Assembly (NCBI GenBank): GCA_004028795.1
Contig: SAIW01000021.1
Coordinates: 1 to 64,000, forward strand
Direction of reading: 5' to 3'
Length of the DNA: 64,000 nucleotides
Source: Chitinophagaceae bacterium
Lineage (GTDB): Bacteria; Bacteroidota; Bacteroidia; Chitinophagales; Chitinophagaceae
Below are positions 53,611 to 62,042 of the stretch, piece by piece (positions within the stretch are counted from its first letter, which is position 1; each line of letters opens with the position of its first letter). The notes beneath the pieces were generated by a model. That model had not been told where the DNA came from, did not search any database, and saw nothing but the letters and a program-made list of their open reading frames with translations. The position numbers were made by a program, and so were the translations under genes.

Positions 53611-53651
53611 AAATGGAAAATAGGTAGTGGGAATTTGTAATTAGGAATTGG
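53611..53651 (-). repeat. Composite repeat, segment C (inverted copy)
   Basis: Minus strand: CCAATTCCTAATTACAAATT followed by CCCACTACCTATTTTCCATTT-like sequence. Matches 57558-57597. Confidence 0.75.
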
Positions 53652-53668
53652 TTAGGTTATATAATACA

Positions 53669-53710
53669 TCTTTGCGAAACTCTGCGTTCTCTGCGACTTT
53701 GCGGTGAAGT
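53669..53710 (-). repeat. CGCAAAG-type repeat (composite segment B)
   Basis: Minus strand: CTTCACCGCAAAGTCGCAGA then GAACGCAGAGTTTCGCAAAG. Closest to 57511-57550. Confidence 0.75.
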
Positions 53711-53725
53711 AAATTGTTGCTTATT

Positions 53726-53768
53726 GAACAGTATGCACAAGAGTGCGACGCAACAGGTGATGCTATGA
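53726..53768 (-). repeat. Dispersed 43-bp repeat (composite segment A)
   Basis: Minus strand: TCATAGCATCACCTGTTGCG, TCGCACTCTTGTGCATACTGTTC. With the two preceding segments it forms a ~155-bp inverted duplicate of 57446-57597. The rest of the 53610-53956 gap holds the queA promoter and leader. Confidence 0.82.
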
Positions 53769-53828
53769 TAGTTCGACAAGCTCACTACTAAAAGCTTGTA
53801 ACATAATCAGCAACTTGTAACCCGTAAC

Positions 53829-53858
53829 TTGAAACTTTCTTACTTTCCCTTACATTTG
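53829..53858 (+). promoter_or_regulatory. queA promoter
   Basis: TTG (53829-53831) and TACATTTG (53851-53858) with a 19-bp spacer. Predicted start of transcription near 53863, giving a leader of about 90 nt. Confidence 0.7.
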
Positions 53859-53875
53859 CACTCTTTCAAAATTTT

Positions 53876-53958
53876 TTCATGCCGTAACATGAAGCTTGCT
53901 GCCCTGTAAGGCGGCGGCAAACTAAATGTGGCGTTATATTAAAACAAATAAACCACAT
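53876..53958 (+). promoter_or_regulatory. Structured queA leader, candidate cis-regulatory RNA
   Basis: Three hairpins follow each other. TTCATG-CCGTAA-CATGAA is at 53876-53893. TTGCTGCC/GGCGGCAA around CTGTAAGGC is at 53896-53920. ATGTGG/CCACAT is at 53926-53958, and its 3' arm includes the first two bases of the queA start codon. An AACTAA tract lies between hairpins 2 and 3. The layout would allow start-codon masking. It does not clearly match the preQ1-I consensus I know, so no riboswitch class is assigned. Confidence 0.45.
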
Positions 53959-55006
53959 GAAACTTTCTCAATTTCGTTATGATCTTCCGCTGAATTTAAT
54001 CGCTCAGCACCCAACCAAAAACCGTGAAGATGCCCGTATGTTGGTGGTTAACCGCAAAACAGGCAACATGGAAAACAAACATTTTAAAGATATTCTTGAG
54101 TATTTTAATGATAAGGATGTTTTTGTGGTGAATAATACCAAAGTGTTTCCTGCACGTATGTACGGGCGTAAAGAAAAAACAGGTGCTAAGATTGAAGTTT
54201 TTTTATTACGTGAATTAAACAAGCCTAACCGTTTATGGGATGTTATTGTTGATCCCGCAAGAAAAATTCGTGTTGGTAACAAATTATATTTTGGCGATAA
54301 TGAAGAATTGGTTGCAGAAGTAATTGATAATACAACAAGCCGTGGCCGTACGATTAAATTTTTATGGGATGATGATGATACCAGCTTTAAAGCTATGTTG
54401 GAACATTTAGGTGAAACACCGTTACCTAAATACATTAAGCGTAAACCGGATGAAGAAGATAAGAAGCGTTATCAAACCGTTTATGCAAAATATGAAGGTG
54501 CTGTTGCTGCACCTACTGCTGGTTTACATTTTAGTCAGGAGTTAATTAAACGTTGTGAGATACATGGTATTCGTTTCGCTGAATTGACTTTGCATACAGG
54601 TTTGGGAACTTTCAGGCCCATTGAAGTGGAAGATTTGAGTAAGCATAAAATGGATGCAGAATATTTCCGTATTCCTGAAGAAGCCTGTGCCACTGTAAAC
54701 AAAGCAAAAGATGCAGGCAGAAGAATCTGCTCAATCGGTACAACAACCATGCGTGCAATGGAAAGCAGCTTTACTGCACAAAAATTATTAAAACCTGCAG
54801 AAGGTTGGACAAACCATTTTATTCATCCGCCTTATGATTTTAATGTGGCTGATAGTTTGGTTACCAATTTCCATTTACCTAAAACCGGTTTATTAATTAT
54901 GACTTGTGCTTTTGCGGGTTATGATTTAACAATGGAAGCATATAAAAAAGCTATAAAAGATAAGTACCGTTTCTTTAGTTATGGAGATGCGTTATTAATT
55001 ATCTAA
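53957..55006 (+). CDS. queA: S-adenosylmethionine:tRNA ribosyltransferase-isomerase
   Basis: Transfers the ribosyl part of S-adenosylmethionine to preQ1 in tRNA to form epoxyqueuosine. The 349-residue protein starts [20 protein letters not shown] and contains the family motifs [56 protein letters not shown] and a C-terminal [18 protein letters not shown]. Single-gene unit with its own promoter, structured leader and terminator; no other queuosine genes are nearby. Confidence 0.96.
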   Translation: MKLSQFRYDLPLNLIAQHPTKNREDARMLVVNRKTGNMENKHFKDILEYFNDKDVFVVNNTKVFPARMYGRKEKTGAKIEVFLLRELNKPNRLWDVIVDPARKIRVGNKLYFGDNEELVAEVIDNTTSRGRTIKFLWDDDDTSFKAMLEHLGETPLPKYIKRKPDEEDKKRYQTVYAKYEGAVAAPTAGLHFSQELIKRCEIHGIRFAELTLHTGLGTFRPIEVEDLSKHKMDAEYFRIPEEACATVNKAKDAGRRICSIGTTTMRAMESSFTAQKLLKPAEGWTNHFIHPPYDFNVADSLVTNFHLPKTGLLIMTCAFAGYDLTMEAYKKAIKDKYRFFSYGDALLII

Positions 55007-55024
55007 AGAATGATTATAATTTAT

Positions 55025-55055
55025 AAGCCTCGCATTTTGCGGGGCTTTTGTTTTT
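55025..55055 (+). terminator. Intrinsic terminator after queA
   Basis: AAGCCTCGC pairs with GCGGGGCTT around ATTTT, followed by TTGTTTTT, 18 bases past the stop. Confidence 0.88.
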
Positions 55056-55060
55056 AATTG

Positions 55061-55140
55061 ACCACAGAGGCACAGAGCACACAAAGTTTCTGCAGTGATT
55101 TTCTTAGCGTAACGCTGCGTCTTTGCGACTTTGCAGTGAA
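55061..55140 (+). repeat. CGCAAAG-type intergenic repeat
   Basis: ACCACAGAGGCACAGAGCAC ... GCGTCTTTGCGACTTTGCAG; long form like 44180-44254. Confidence 0.75.
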
Positions 55141-55175
55141 ATTTTTTGTTACCGGCCGTAAAACCTTGTGCAGCT

Positions 55176-55208
55176 TGGGTTGCGTCGCACACTTATACGC
55201 TTCGTTCT
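55176..55208 (+). repeat. Partial copy of the dispersed 43-bp repeat
   Basis: GGGTTGCGTCGCACACTTAT followed by ACGCTTCGTTC, between the CGCAAAG-type repeat and the DUF4954 stop codon. Confidence 0.75.
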
Positions 55209-55216
55209 TTATGCAG

Positions 55217-57424
55217 CTATTTTAGCTTCTTCTTCAATACGGCAATTTCTTTAGTAAAAGCTTTCAATTCTTCTTTCTGTTGATTGATAAAACTATTGTC
55301 TGCTAAAGGGCCTACCACTTTATTCATTTCTTCATCAGAATTGTATAGCATTTTTCTGAATGGGTTGGTATAATCTTTCTCTCTTGAAGTAAAAATGTTT
55401 TCAGTAATCCATTGTTGCATTACCAATGCTTCGTCTAATAAACTGTTTAGTGTTGCTTTATCAATCTTCTTTATATTAACCTTACTTATTTCTATAAAAC
55501 TTGCTAAAGCATGTTTTAGTTTTTGTTCAGCATAATTGTTGCCTTCAATAGTATAATAATCATGTACTGCATCCCATGAAGAAAGCTTACCTGTTTTAAT
55601 TAGTTGCTTTAATTTATTTACTGAACTAACAGGTAATAACTGCCCGCCCACATTCAACCACTCTTCTCTTGAAACCCTTGCAGGTAAAGCGTTTTGCAAA
55701 GTATCAATAGAACTGATGTTCTTTGTTTTAATCAATTCAATTAATTGCTGAATGCCATACAATCTTATCATTTTTACAAACAAATTATAAGCTTGTCTAG
55801 CTTTTAATAACTGAACTTTTCTTTTACTATTTTCTATTCCTTCAATAAAAACGTCAACAGTATCAATAGCCCTATCATTTGTTTGCAATAAAACTTTTCC
55901 TTTCTTTATTGCCAGTTCTTTACTAATAACTGTTTCGTTTTGTAATTGTAAAAATGCTTTCCCTACTGCTTCCTCTATTAATGGCAATGAAGCAAACATT
56001 TCATTAATGGTATCTGGAGCTAAATAATTGTATTCAATTAACTGGGCTTTATTGGTTCTTTTATCTCTGTCAATATATTTCCAGCTGTTTCTTGCTAATG
56101 CATACATATTGTACATAAACCAATAGGCAGGCATAATATTTAATGCATTATCTTTTTCATTAATGCTTACTAACGAAAAAGGAATAGGTATCTTCAACTC
56201 AGCAGGGTAATCTCCTTTAGCTAAAATGGTAAAGCTTGCAAACTTGGAATTATGTTTAATACTAACACATAAGCCGGGCCAAAAGCCACGCCCCATAACA
56301 GCTTCACCGTCTGCACCTCTTGAATTATGGTTAGAACCTAATGTAGCTCCGGCTGCAATATTGCTTTGTCCCATTAACAACGCAGCACATAAAAAGGAGT
56401 TGTTATGATGTTGCTCGTGTGCCGGAAATATTAATGAATTCAACACTTCGCAACAGGAAATAGTTGCGTTATTGCCCAGATAAGAGTTAATTAATCTTGC
56501 ACCATATTTTAATTGTGAGTGAGAAGCCATAATAAAACGAACAGCTTTCACCCCATAAAAAATCTTACAGCCAAAATCTATAATACCGTTCACTAATTCG
56601 CAGCCTTCACCAATTTGTGTTTTGCCTTCTTCGCCTGAATTGATGGTAAGATTTTTCATCTTACTTGCACCTTTTATATAAGCATCTTTTCCAATCCAAA
56701 CATCTTTTATAATAGAGCAATTTTTTATAACCGTTCTGTCGCCAATCTTTCCGTAATAACCACGTTTATGATTAAATTTCTTTTCAGTTAATTGTTTAAA
56801 CTTCTCTAACAAGGTATCATCATCTCTGAACTTGCTCCATAAATAAGCATCGCCCGGCAACATGCCATTAAAGGGAATTACTTTTCTGCCTGCGTTTTCA
56901 TTGCATAACTCTAACCAAATTCTTACTTCTTCCTTTTCACCTTCTTTCACAATACCATTACCAAACTTTGCATGGTTGGTAGTAACCAATTCATTCACAT
57001 TGGTTATAATAACTTCATTCCCTACAATATAATGGCTCATGTAGTTTACATTATCAATCACTACATTATCACCAAAATCACAACTGATAATGGTTGAGTT
57101 GTATAAACCAACAGGCACTTTTAAATCACTGAATGTTAAACAATACGGTTCTAATTTCCCGATGCGTACCAAGCCATAAAACTTACAGTTCTTAACTAAT
57201 TCAGGGTTGAAAGCATCTGATACCAAAATCATGTTCCAATCATCACTCGTGTTTCTGTTTCTAACCAATGCTTCAATTTCATAAGCCGTAAGCTTACGGT
57301 AGTCAATCCCGCTTCTGTCCTGCATTTCCCGCAAATAATATTCATCTTCACCTTTCGGTAAATAATCGCCGCTTATAAAATCGTAACCCAAATTGGCAAT
57401 GGAACTTTTTTTAATATTATTCAT
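55217..57424 (-). CDS. DUF4954 family protein with left-handed beta-helix
   Basis: A 735-residue cytoplasmic protein of a Bacteroidota family of unknown function. Opening region ~1-90 (YRKLTAYEIEALVRNRNTSDDWN) is typical. The middle (~95-420) has hexapeptide-type repeats of a left-handed beta-helix (VWIGKDAYIKGASKM, TQIGEGCELVNGIIDFG) and the highly conserved SNIAAGATLGSNHNSRGADGE loop, which looks like a ligand or catalytic site. The rest is helical. Beta-helix folds of this kind are found in sugar-nucleotide acyl- and nucleotidyltransferases. It lies next to glmS (171 bp), so a link to amino sugar metabolism is possible but unproven. Confidence 0.88.
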   Translation of the reverse strand: MNNIKKSSIANLGYDFISGDYLPKGEDEYYLREMQDRSGIDYRKLTAYEIEALVRNRNTSDDWNMILVSDAFNPELVKNCKFYGLVRIGKLEPYCLTFSDLKVPVGLYNSTIISCDFGDNVVIDNVNYMSHYIVGNEVIITNVNELVTTNHAKFGNGIVKEGEKEEVRIWLELCNENAGRKVIPFNGMLPGDAYLWSKFRDDDTLLEKFKQLTEKKFNHKRGYYGKIGDRTVIKNCSIIKDVWIGKDAYIKGASKMKNLTINSGEEGKTQIGEGCELVNGIIDFGCKIFYGVKAVRFIMASHSQLKYGARLINSYLGNNATISCCEVLNSLIFPAHEQHHNNSFLCAALLMGQSNIAAGATLGSNHNSRGADGEAVMGRGFWPGLCVSIKHNSKFASFTILAKGDYPAELKIPIPFSLVSINEKDNALNIMPAYWFMYNMYALARNSWKYIDRDKRTNKAQLIEYNYLAPDTINEMFASLPLIEEAVGKAFLQLQNETVISKELAIKKGKVLLQTNDRAIDTVDVFIEGIENSKRKVQLLKARQAYNLFVKMIRLYGIQQLIELIKTKNISSIDTLQNALPARVSREEWLNVGGQLLPVSSVNKLKQLIKTGKLSSWDAVHDYYTIEGNNYAEQKLKHALASFIEISKVNIKKIDKATLNSLLDEALVMQQWITENIFTSREKDYTNPFRKMLYNSDEEMNKVVGPLADNSFINQQKEELKAFTKEIAVLKKKLK

Positions 57425-57445
57425 TTGGTAACAAGCTTTTGTATT

Positions 57446-57488
57446 TCATAGCATCACCTTTTGTGTCACTCACTTGTACGTTCTGTTC
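57446..57488 (+). repeat. Dispersed 43-bp repeat (composite segment A)
   Basis: TCATAGCATCACCTTTTGTG, TCACTCACTTGTACGTTCTGTTC. Complete copy without insert, between glmS and DUF4954. Confidence 0.82.
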
Positions 57489-57510
57489 TTTGAGCAACAC
57501 ATTTCATTAA

Positions 57511-57550
57511 TCGCAAAGCCACAGAAGACGCAAAGTTTCGCTAAGATTTA
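57511..57550 (+). repeat. CGCAAAG-type repeat (composite segment B)
   Basis: TCGCAAAGCCACAGAAGACG then CAAAGTTTCGCTAAGATTTA. Inverted relative to 53669-53710. Confidence 0.75.
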
Positions 57551-57557
57551 TTATAAA

Positions 57558-57597
57558 CACCAATTCCTAATTACAAATTCCTATTTTCCATTTCCTA
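57558..57597 (+). repeat. Composite repeat, segment C
   Basis: CACCAATTCCTAATTACAAA followed by TTCCTATTTTCCATTTCC. Runs into the glmS stop codon (CTA at 57595-57597 on the plus strand). Confidence 0.75.
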
Positions 57598-59433
57598 CTC
57601 CACCGTTACACTCTTAGCTAAGTTTCTCGGTTTATCTACATTGTATCCTTTGGCAACACCTACATAATAACTTAACAATTGTAAAGGAATAACACTTAAT
57701 AATGGAGCAATTAATTCATCTGCATCTGGTACAAACATGGTATCGTCAGCCATATCAGGAATAACAGCATCACTTTCTGTTGCTACTGCAATTACTTTAC
57801 CCTTTCTTGCTTTAATTTCCTGTACATTGCTTACAATTTTTTCGTAATACGAGTCTTTGGTGGCAACAAATAATACAGGCAATTTTTCTTCTACTAAAGC
57901 AATAGGACCATGTTTCATTTCTGCGGCAGGGTAGCCTTCTGCATGTATGTAAGAAATTTCTTTCAACTTTAGTGCACCTTCTAATGCAATAGGAAAATTA
58001 TAACCTCTTCCTAAGAAAAGAAAATCACTTGCGTCTTTATGTTTTTCTGCTATACGTTGAATGTTGGTAGTATCAGCTAAAATGGTTTTTACTTTTTCCG
58101 GAACAGCTTCAAGGTCCTTCATTAATTGCAAATAGCGTTCATGAGTAATAGTTCCTTTGGCATAACCAATCTTTAGTGCCATCATCATTAATACAGCTAA
58201 TTGTCCGGTAAATGCTTTGGTACTTGCTACGCCAATCTCCGGACCGGCATGCGTATACGCACCTGCGTGACTTAAACGTGCAATGCTGCTGCCTACTGCA
58301 TTTACCACACCAAAAATAAAAGCACCTTTTTCTTTGGCACTTTCTAAAGCCACTAAAGTATCTGCTGTTTCACCGCTTTGAGAAATGGCAATAATTACAT
58401 CTCCTTTATGTATTACAGGATTTCTATATCTGAACTCGCTTGCGTATTCTACTTCAACGGGTATTCTACACAATTCTTCAAAAACATATTCTGCCACCAA
58501 ACCCGCGTGCCAGCTTGTTCCGCAGGCAACAATAATTATACGCGGAGCATTTTTTAAAGCCTCAATATGCTGTTCAATGCCACCCATAACAATTTTACCT
58601 TCATGAGATAGTAGTCTTCCTCTTAAGCAATCATGAATACTTTCAGGCTGCTCATGAATTTCTTTCAGCATAAAATGCTCATAACCTCCTTTTTCAATTT
58701 CAGCCAAATCCATATCTAATTTGGTGATGTAAGGCGTTTGCTTTTCATTGCCTAAATTTTTTAAGATTAATTCATCGTTTCTTACAATCGCAATTTCATA
58801 ATCATTTATATACACTACTTCTTTAGTGTATTCAATAATAGGGCTTGCATCGCTTGCTAAAAAATGTTCGTCTTTACCAATACCGATTACTAAAGGACTT
58901 CCTTTTCGGGCAGCAATAATGGTAGTAGGGGCATTAACATCAATCAATAAAATACAATAAGCACCAACAATACGTTTTAATGCAACTCGTAAAGCTTCTT
59001 CTAAAGTGCAATTGTTATTTTTCTTAATGTCTTCAATAAAATTCAGCAACACTTCAGAATCTGTATCACTTTTAAAAGTGTAACCCTTTTTTAAAAGCTC
59101 CTGTTTAATTAAAACATAATTTTCAATAATACCGTTATGTATTAAAGCTAATTCACCACTGTTTGAAACATGGGGGTGAGCGTTTCTGTCACTCGGTTCA
59201 CCATGTGTTGCCCAACGGGTGTGGCCAATACCGATATTGGCATGAGCATCTTTGCCAACTACTTCATCTTCCAGTTCACTAACCATTCCCTTTTTCTTAT
59301 ACACTTTAAGTGTTTCATTACCAATTAAGGCTACGCCGGCACTATCGTAGCCACGATATTCCAAACGTTTCAATCCTTTTAAAATAACGGGGTAAGCTTC
59401 TCTGTGTCCAATATATCCAACAATACCACACAT
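57595..59433 (-). CDS. glmS: Glutamine--fructose-6-phosphate aminotransferase (isomerising)
   Basis: Makes glucosamine-6-phosphate from fructose-6-phosphate and glutamine, the first step to UDP-GlcNAc for cell wall and lipopolysaccharide. The 612-residue protein has catalytic Cys2 of the glutaminase domain (MCGIVGYIGHREAYPVILKG), GIGHTRWATHGEPSDRNAHP, two SIS domains (AISQSGETADTLVALESAK; LKEISYIHAEGYPAAEMKHG) and the C-terminal LAKSVTVE. No glmS ribozyme-like sequence is seen in its leader. The C-terminal codons border the composite repeat. Confidence 0.97.
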   Translation of the reverse strand: MCGIVGYIGHREAYPVILKGLKRLEYRGYDSAGVALIGNETLKVYKKKGMVSELEDEVVGKDAHANIGIGHTRWATHGEPSDRNAHPHVSNSGELALIHNGIIENYVLIKQELLKKGYTFKSDTDSEVLLNFIEDIKKNNNCTLEEALRVALKRIVGAYCILLIDVNAPTTIIAARKGSPLVIGIGKDEHFLASDASPIIEYTKEVVYINDYEIAIVRNDELILKNLGNEKQTPYITKLDMDLAEIEKGGYEHFMLKEIHEQPESIHDCLRGRLLSHEGKIVMGGIEQHIEALKNAPRIIIVACGTSWHAGLVAEYVFEELCRIPVEVEYASEFRYRNPVIHKGDVIIAISQSGETADTLVALESAKEKGAFIFGVVNAVGSSIARLSHAGAYTHAGPEIGVASTKAFTGQLAVLMMMALKIGYAKGTITHERYLQLMKDLEAVPEKVKTILADTTNIQRIAEKHKDASDFLFLGRGYNFPIALEGALKLKEISYIHAEGYPAAEMKHGPIALVEEKLPVLFVATKDSYYEKIVSNVQEIKARKGKVIAVATESDAVIPDMADDTMFVPDADELIAPLLSVIPLQLLSYYVGVAKGYNVDKPRNLAKSVTVE

Positions 59434-59504
59434 ATAATTTCTGTTTTAATTCAAATGCAATATCAATTTTTTTAATCAATTTACACAGCTAATAAACTTG
59501 ATTT

Positions 59505-60110
59505 ATGAGTGATATGCTGTTTGATTTTGAAAAAGACTATCTATTGGAAGATGATTGCGTATTGTTGCGACCTTTAACCATTGATGATTGCGATAATTTG
59601 CTTGAATATAGTTTGAATGAGTCTGATACCTGGCAATATGGTTTAGTAACTGCTGCTGGAAAAGAAAACCTTGTTAAATATATTCAGCAGGCTATTGATG
59701 GAAGAAAGCAAGGAAAAATGTATCCCTTCATTGTATTTGATAAGAGAACCAATGAATACGCAGGCAGTACGAGATTTTATGATATCAACCTTTCTTTTCA
59801 AACATTACAACTGGGTTATACCTGGTATGGTAAAAGATTCAGAGGAACTGGCTTAAATGCCCATTGCAAATATTTATTACTGCAATTTGCTTTTGAAGAA
59901 ATGAATATGTTGCGTGTAGAGTTCAGGGCTGATAATATGAATGAAAGAAGTATTGCTGCCATGAAGAAAATAGGCTGTACGGTTGAAGGAACACTTAGAG
60001 AAGATGTGCCGAAAGTAAGCGGTGGAAGAAGAAACAGTGTTATTCTAAGCATTTTAAAAAGTGAATGGGAGAGTGGTGTGAAAAAAGATTTAAAACATCA
60101 ACTTAAATAA
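59505..60110 (+). CDS. GNAT-family N-acetyltransferase (RimJ/RimL-like)
   Basis: A 201-residue acetyltransferase: LLRPLTIDDCDNLLEYSL at the N-terminus, acetyl-CoA motif near GYTWYGKRFRGTGLNAHCKY, EMNMLRVEFRADNMNERSIAAMKKIGCTVEGTLRE (the N-x-x-S motif B typical of the RimJ/RimL subgroup). May acetylate ribosomal protein N-termini, an aminoglycoside or another amine; target unknown. Divergent from glmS. Confidence 0.9.
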   Translation: MSDMLFDFEKDYLLEDDCVLLRPLTIDDCDNLLEYSLNESDTWQYGLVTAAGKENLVKYIQQAIDGRKQGKMYPFIVFDKRTNEYAGSTRFYDINLSFQTLQLGYTWYGKRFRGTGLNAHCKYLLLQFAFEEMNMLRVEFRADNMNERSIAAMKKIGCTVEGTLREDVPKVSGGRRNSVILSILKSEWESGVKKDLKHQLK

Positions 60111-60132
60111 TGGTATTGTGAGATTTGGTTGA

Positions 60133-60636
60133 CTATAGCATGCCTAATATAAAAAACAGTAAGCCAATTATTGAATTTAATATACTTACATACCAAAGAA
60201 CTTTTTTTCTTGTTAATACTGCTATCGCAGCAATAGCAATAGCAATTTGAAAGAGTGTTACAGATTTAGCAATGGTCTGGTGCTTTACCAAATGGCTTTT
60301 AGATGCTTCTTCTGCTTCTTTAGCCTCTTTTTTAATTGCTTCCTGTTCCTTCTTATATGTTTCAACAGTTGAAGTTGCATTTTCATTTTTCAGAGCTGCT
60401 ATTTCGGCTTTAATGCCTTTTGCCTGGTAGTAAGCCCATTGGTCAGAAGCATGTATTTGCTCAATTAAAGCCTCATTAGAATGATGACCTGCAAATAAGC
60501 TTCCCAATGCAGCAAAAACAGCCATTAATGCTGTAGAAATAGCAACACCCATTAACCAGTTGCCTTCGCCCAAAGCTTCGGCTTTTTCTTTAATAGTTTC
60601 ATGTAAATGTTCTGTTGGAACTTCAATTTCTTCCAT
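60133..60636 (-). CDS. DUF4337-like membrane protein
   Basis: A 167-residue inner membrane protein with one helix near 28-50 (LMGVAISTALMAVFAALGSLF), a helical coiled region (~60-120, KNENATSTVETYKKEQEAIKKEAKEAEEASK) and two further helices near 125-165. This is the layout of the DUF4337 family of unknown function. Probably oligomeric through the coiled coil. It lies 78 bp downstream of the sterol-desaturase-like gene on the same strand. Confidence 0.82.
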   Translation of the reverse strand: MEEIEVPTEHLHETIKEKAEALGEGNWLMGVAISTALMAVFAALGSLFAGHHSNEALIEQIHASDQWAYYQAKGIKAEIAALKNENATSTVETYKKEQEAIKKEAKEAEEASKSHLVKHQTIAKSVTLFQIAIAIAAIAVLTRKKVLWYVSILNSIIGLLFFILGML

Positions 60637-60714
60637 AATTTTTTTTAATAAATTATTGTATACTTTAATTGCAAAGAATATAGTTACATTACCTTGTTAA
60701 TGCTGTACATGATT

Positions 60715-61614
60715 TTAAGTATGTTGATCTTCTTCTGCAACAGCGGAAGCATTTTCTCTAAGCTGCCTTGTTGTTTTAGAACTGCCGTCATGGCTCCAGC
60801 CTGGAGGATTAAATAAATATTGAAAAAAGTGCTTAACACCATTGGGTTTGCGTAAATCTTTGGCAAGATTTATCCACTCATAAAAAGCAACTTTTACGGG
60901 ATTGAATGTTTTTACATTCCTTGTTAATCCATACTTAGGAGTAAATATTTCGGGTTGAAATGTGCCGAACATTCTATCCCATATAATTAAAATACCTGCA
61001 TGGTTTTTATCGAGGTATAATAAATCACTTCCGTGATGCACTCTGTGATGCGATGGTGTATTAAAGAAAAATTCAAACCATTTAGGCATTTTATCAATAG
61101 CTTCTGTATGTATCCAGAATTGATATAGCAGGCTTACAGACTGCATTAGCATTATCATAGCCGGATGAAAACCTATTAATGGCATCCAACTCCAGAATAA
61201 AAATGCTCCGGTTAAATTACCTGTCCATGTTTGTCTTAAAGCAGCAGCCAGATTATATTTTTCAGAAGAATGATGTACAACATGGCTTGCCCAAAACCAT
61301 CTTATATTATGTGCGGTTCTGTGAAAACAGTAATAACTGAAATCGTCAGCAAAAAAACATAAAACCCAGCCCCACCAGGCATTGTATGGTATGGTAAAAA
61401 ATCTGAAAGTATAAATCCAGGAAAAAAATACAAGTATAAATCCCTTAGTAAGAATGCCGATAAATAAATTGCCCAAACCTAAGCTGATACTTGTTGCTGC
61501 ATCTTTTACTTCATACAATTCACGCTGAAGTTTTATTGCGTAAATAACTTCAACAACAATTAAAATAATGAAACCCGGAACAGCATGAACCAATATATTG
61601 GGAAATTCAGGCAT
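60715..61614 (-). CDS. Sterol desaturase/fatty acid hydroxylase superfamily protein
   Basis: A 299-residue integral membrane di-iron oxygenase. The eight-histidine pattern is visible: CFHRTAH, SHVVHHSSE, HTEA and HHRVHHGSD. Four to six membrane helices. Family members hydroxylate or desaturate membrane lipids (sterols, fatty acids, carotenoids); which lipid is unknown. Start ATG at 61612-61614. Confidence 0.9.
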   Translation of the reverse strand: MPEFPNILVHAVPGFIILIVVEVIYAIKLQRELYEVKDAATSISLGLGNLFIGILTKGFILVFFSWIYTFRFFTIPYNAWWGWVLCFFADDFSYYCFHRTAHNIRWFWASHVVHHSSEKYNLAAALRQTWTGNLTGAFLFWSWMPLIGFHPAMIMLMQSVSLLYQFWIHTEAIDKMPKWFEFFFNTPSHHRVHHGSDLLYLDKNHAGILIIWDRMFGTFQPEIFTPKYGLTRNVKTFNPVKVAFYEWINLAKDLRKPNGVKHFFQYLFNPPGWSHDGSSKTTRQLRENASAVAEEDQHT

Positions 61615-61691
61615 AGCAAAACATTTGCCTTAAAAATACGAATAGTTTTCTAAGGCAATGCTTATATATCTCAGGTTAACAAAAAGACTTT

Positions 61692-61952
61692 TTATTCAGC
61701 ACATTGAAGGTTGCAGCCGTCTGTAGAACCTGCAATAGCTTCAGTTTCATAGCCGCTGCCCATTTCAGCAAAGAAAAATTGTTTAGTGTAGAAGTGATGA
61801 ATGTACAACTGGTTACCCTTACAGCATGTATAATCCATACCGGGTTTAAAACTTTTACCAAACATTTTAAAATTGGGAACTAAGGTTGTAGCAGTAATAA
61901 CAGTTATTGATACAAAAACAATAACTAAATTTAATTTAACTCGGTTAAACAT
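61692..61952 (-). CDS. Small four-cysteine membrane protein, paralog 1
   Basis: An 86-residue protein of no family known to me: N-terminal membrane helix or signal anchor (~8-27), then a short domain with MFGKSFK, MDYTCCKGNQLYIHHFYT, FFF and C-terminal GCNLQC. It shares a clear pattern with the next gene upstream: MFGKS-aromatic-K, DYTCCK, QLY, H-aromatic-YT, FFF, GCN-x-x-C. Four Cys in the same places suggest two disulfides in the periplasm or a metal site. It has its own promoter (61988-62017). Confidence 0.82.
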   Translation of the reverse strand: MFNRVKLNLVIVFVSITVITATTLVPNFKMFGKSFKPGMDYTCCKGNQLYIHHFYTKQFFFAEMGSGYETEAIAGSTDGCNLQCAE

Positions 61953-61987
61953 AGAACTTTTGGATTTAGGATTTTAAATTTTCGGTG

Positions 61988-62017
61988 CAAAAGTAGTTTT
62001 TTTACTACAGCATGCAA
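61988..62017 (-). promoter_or_regulatory. Promoter of small four-cysteine gene (paralog 1)
   Basis: Minus strand TTG (62015-62017) and TACTTTTG (61988-61995) with a 19-bp spacer, 36 bp before the start codon. Confidence 0.65.
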
Positions 62018-62042
62018 GTTTTTTTGCAGTTTTTTTTAAAAA

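Noticed and set aside
53876-53958. Firm assignment as a preQ1 riboswitch
   Set aside because: Only the AACTAA tract and gene context fit; loop sequences do not match the preQ1-I consensus I know. Kept as an unassigned structured leader.
59434-59504. glmS ribozyme
   Set aside because: The 71-bp gap upstream of glmS is too short and has no sequence like the ribozyme core, which is known mainly from Firmicutes.
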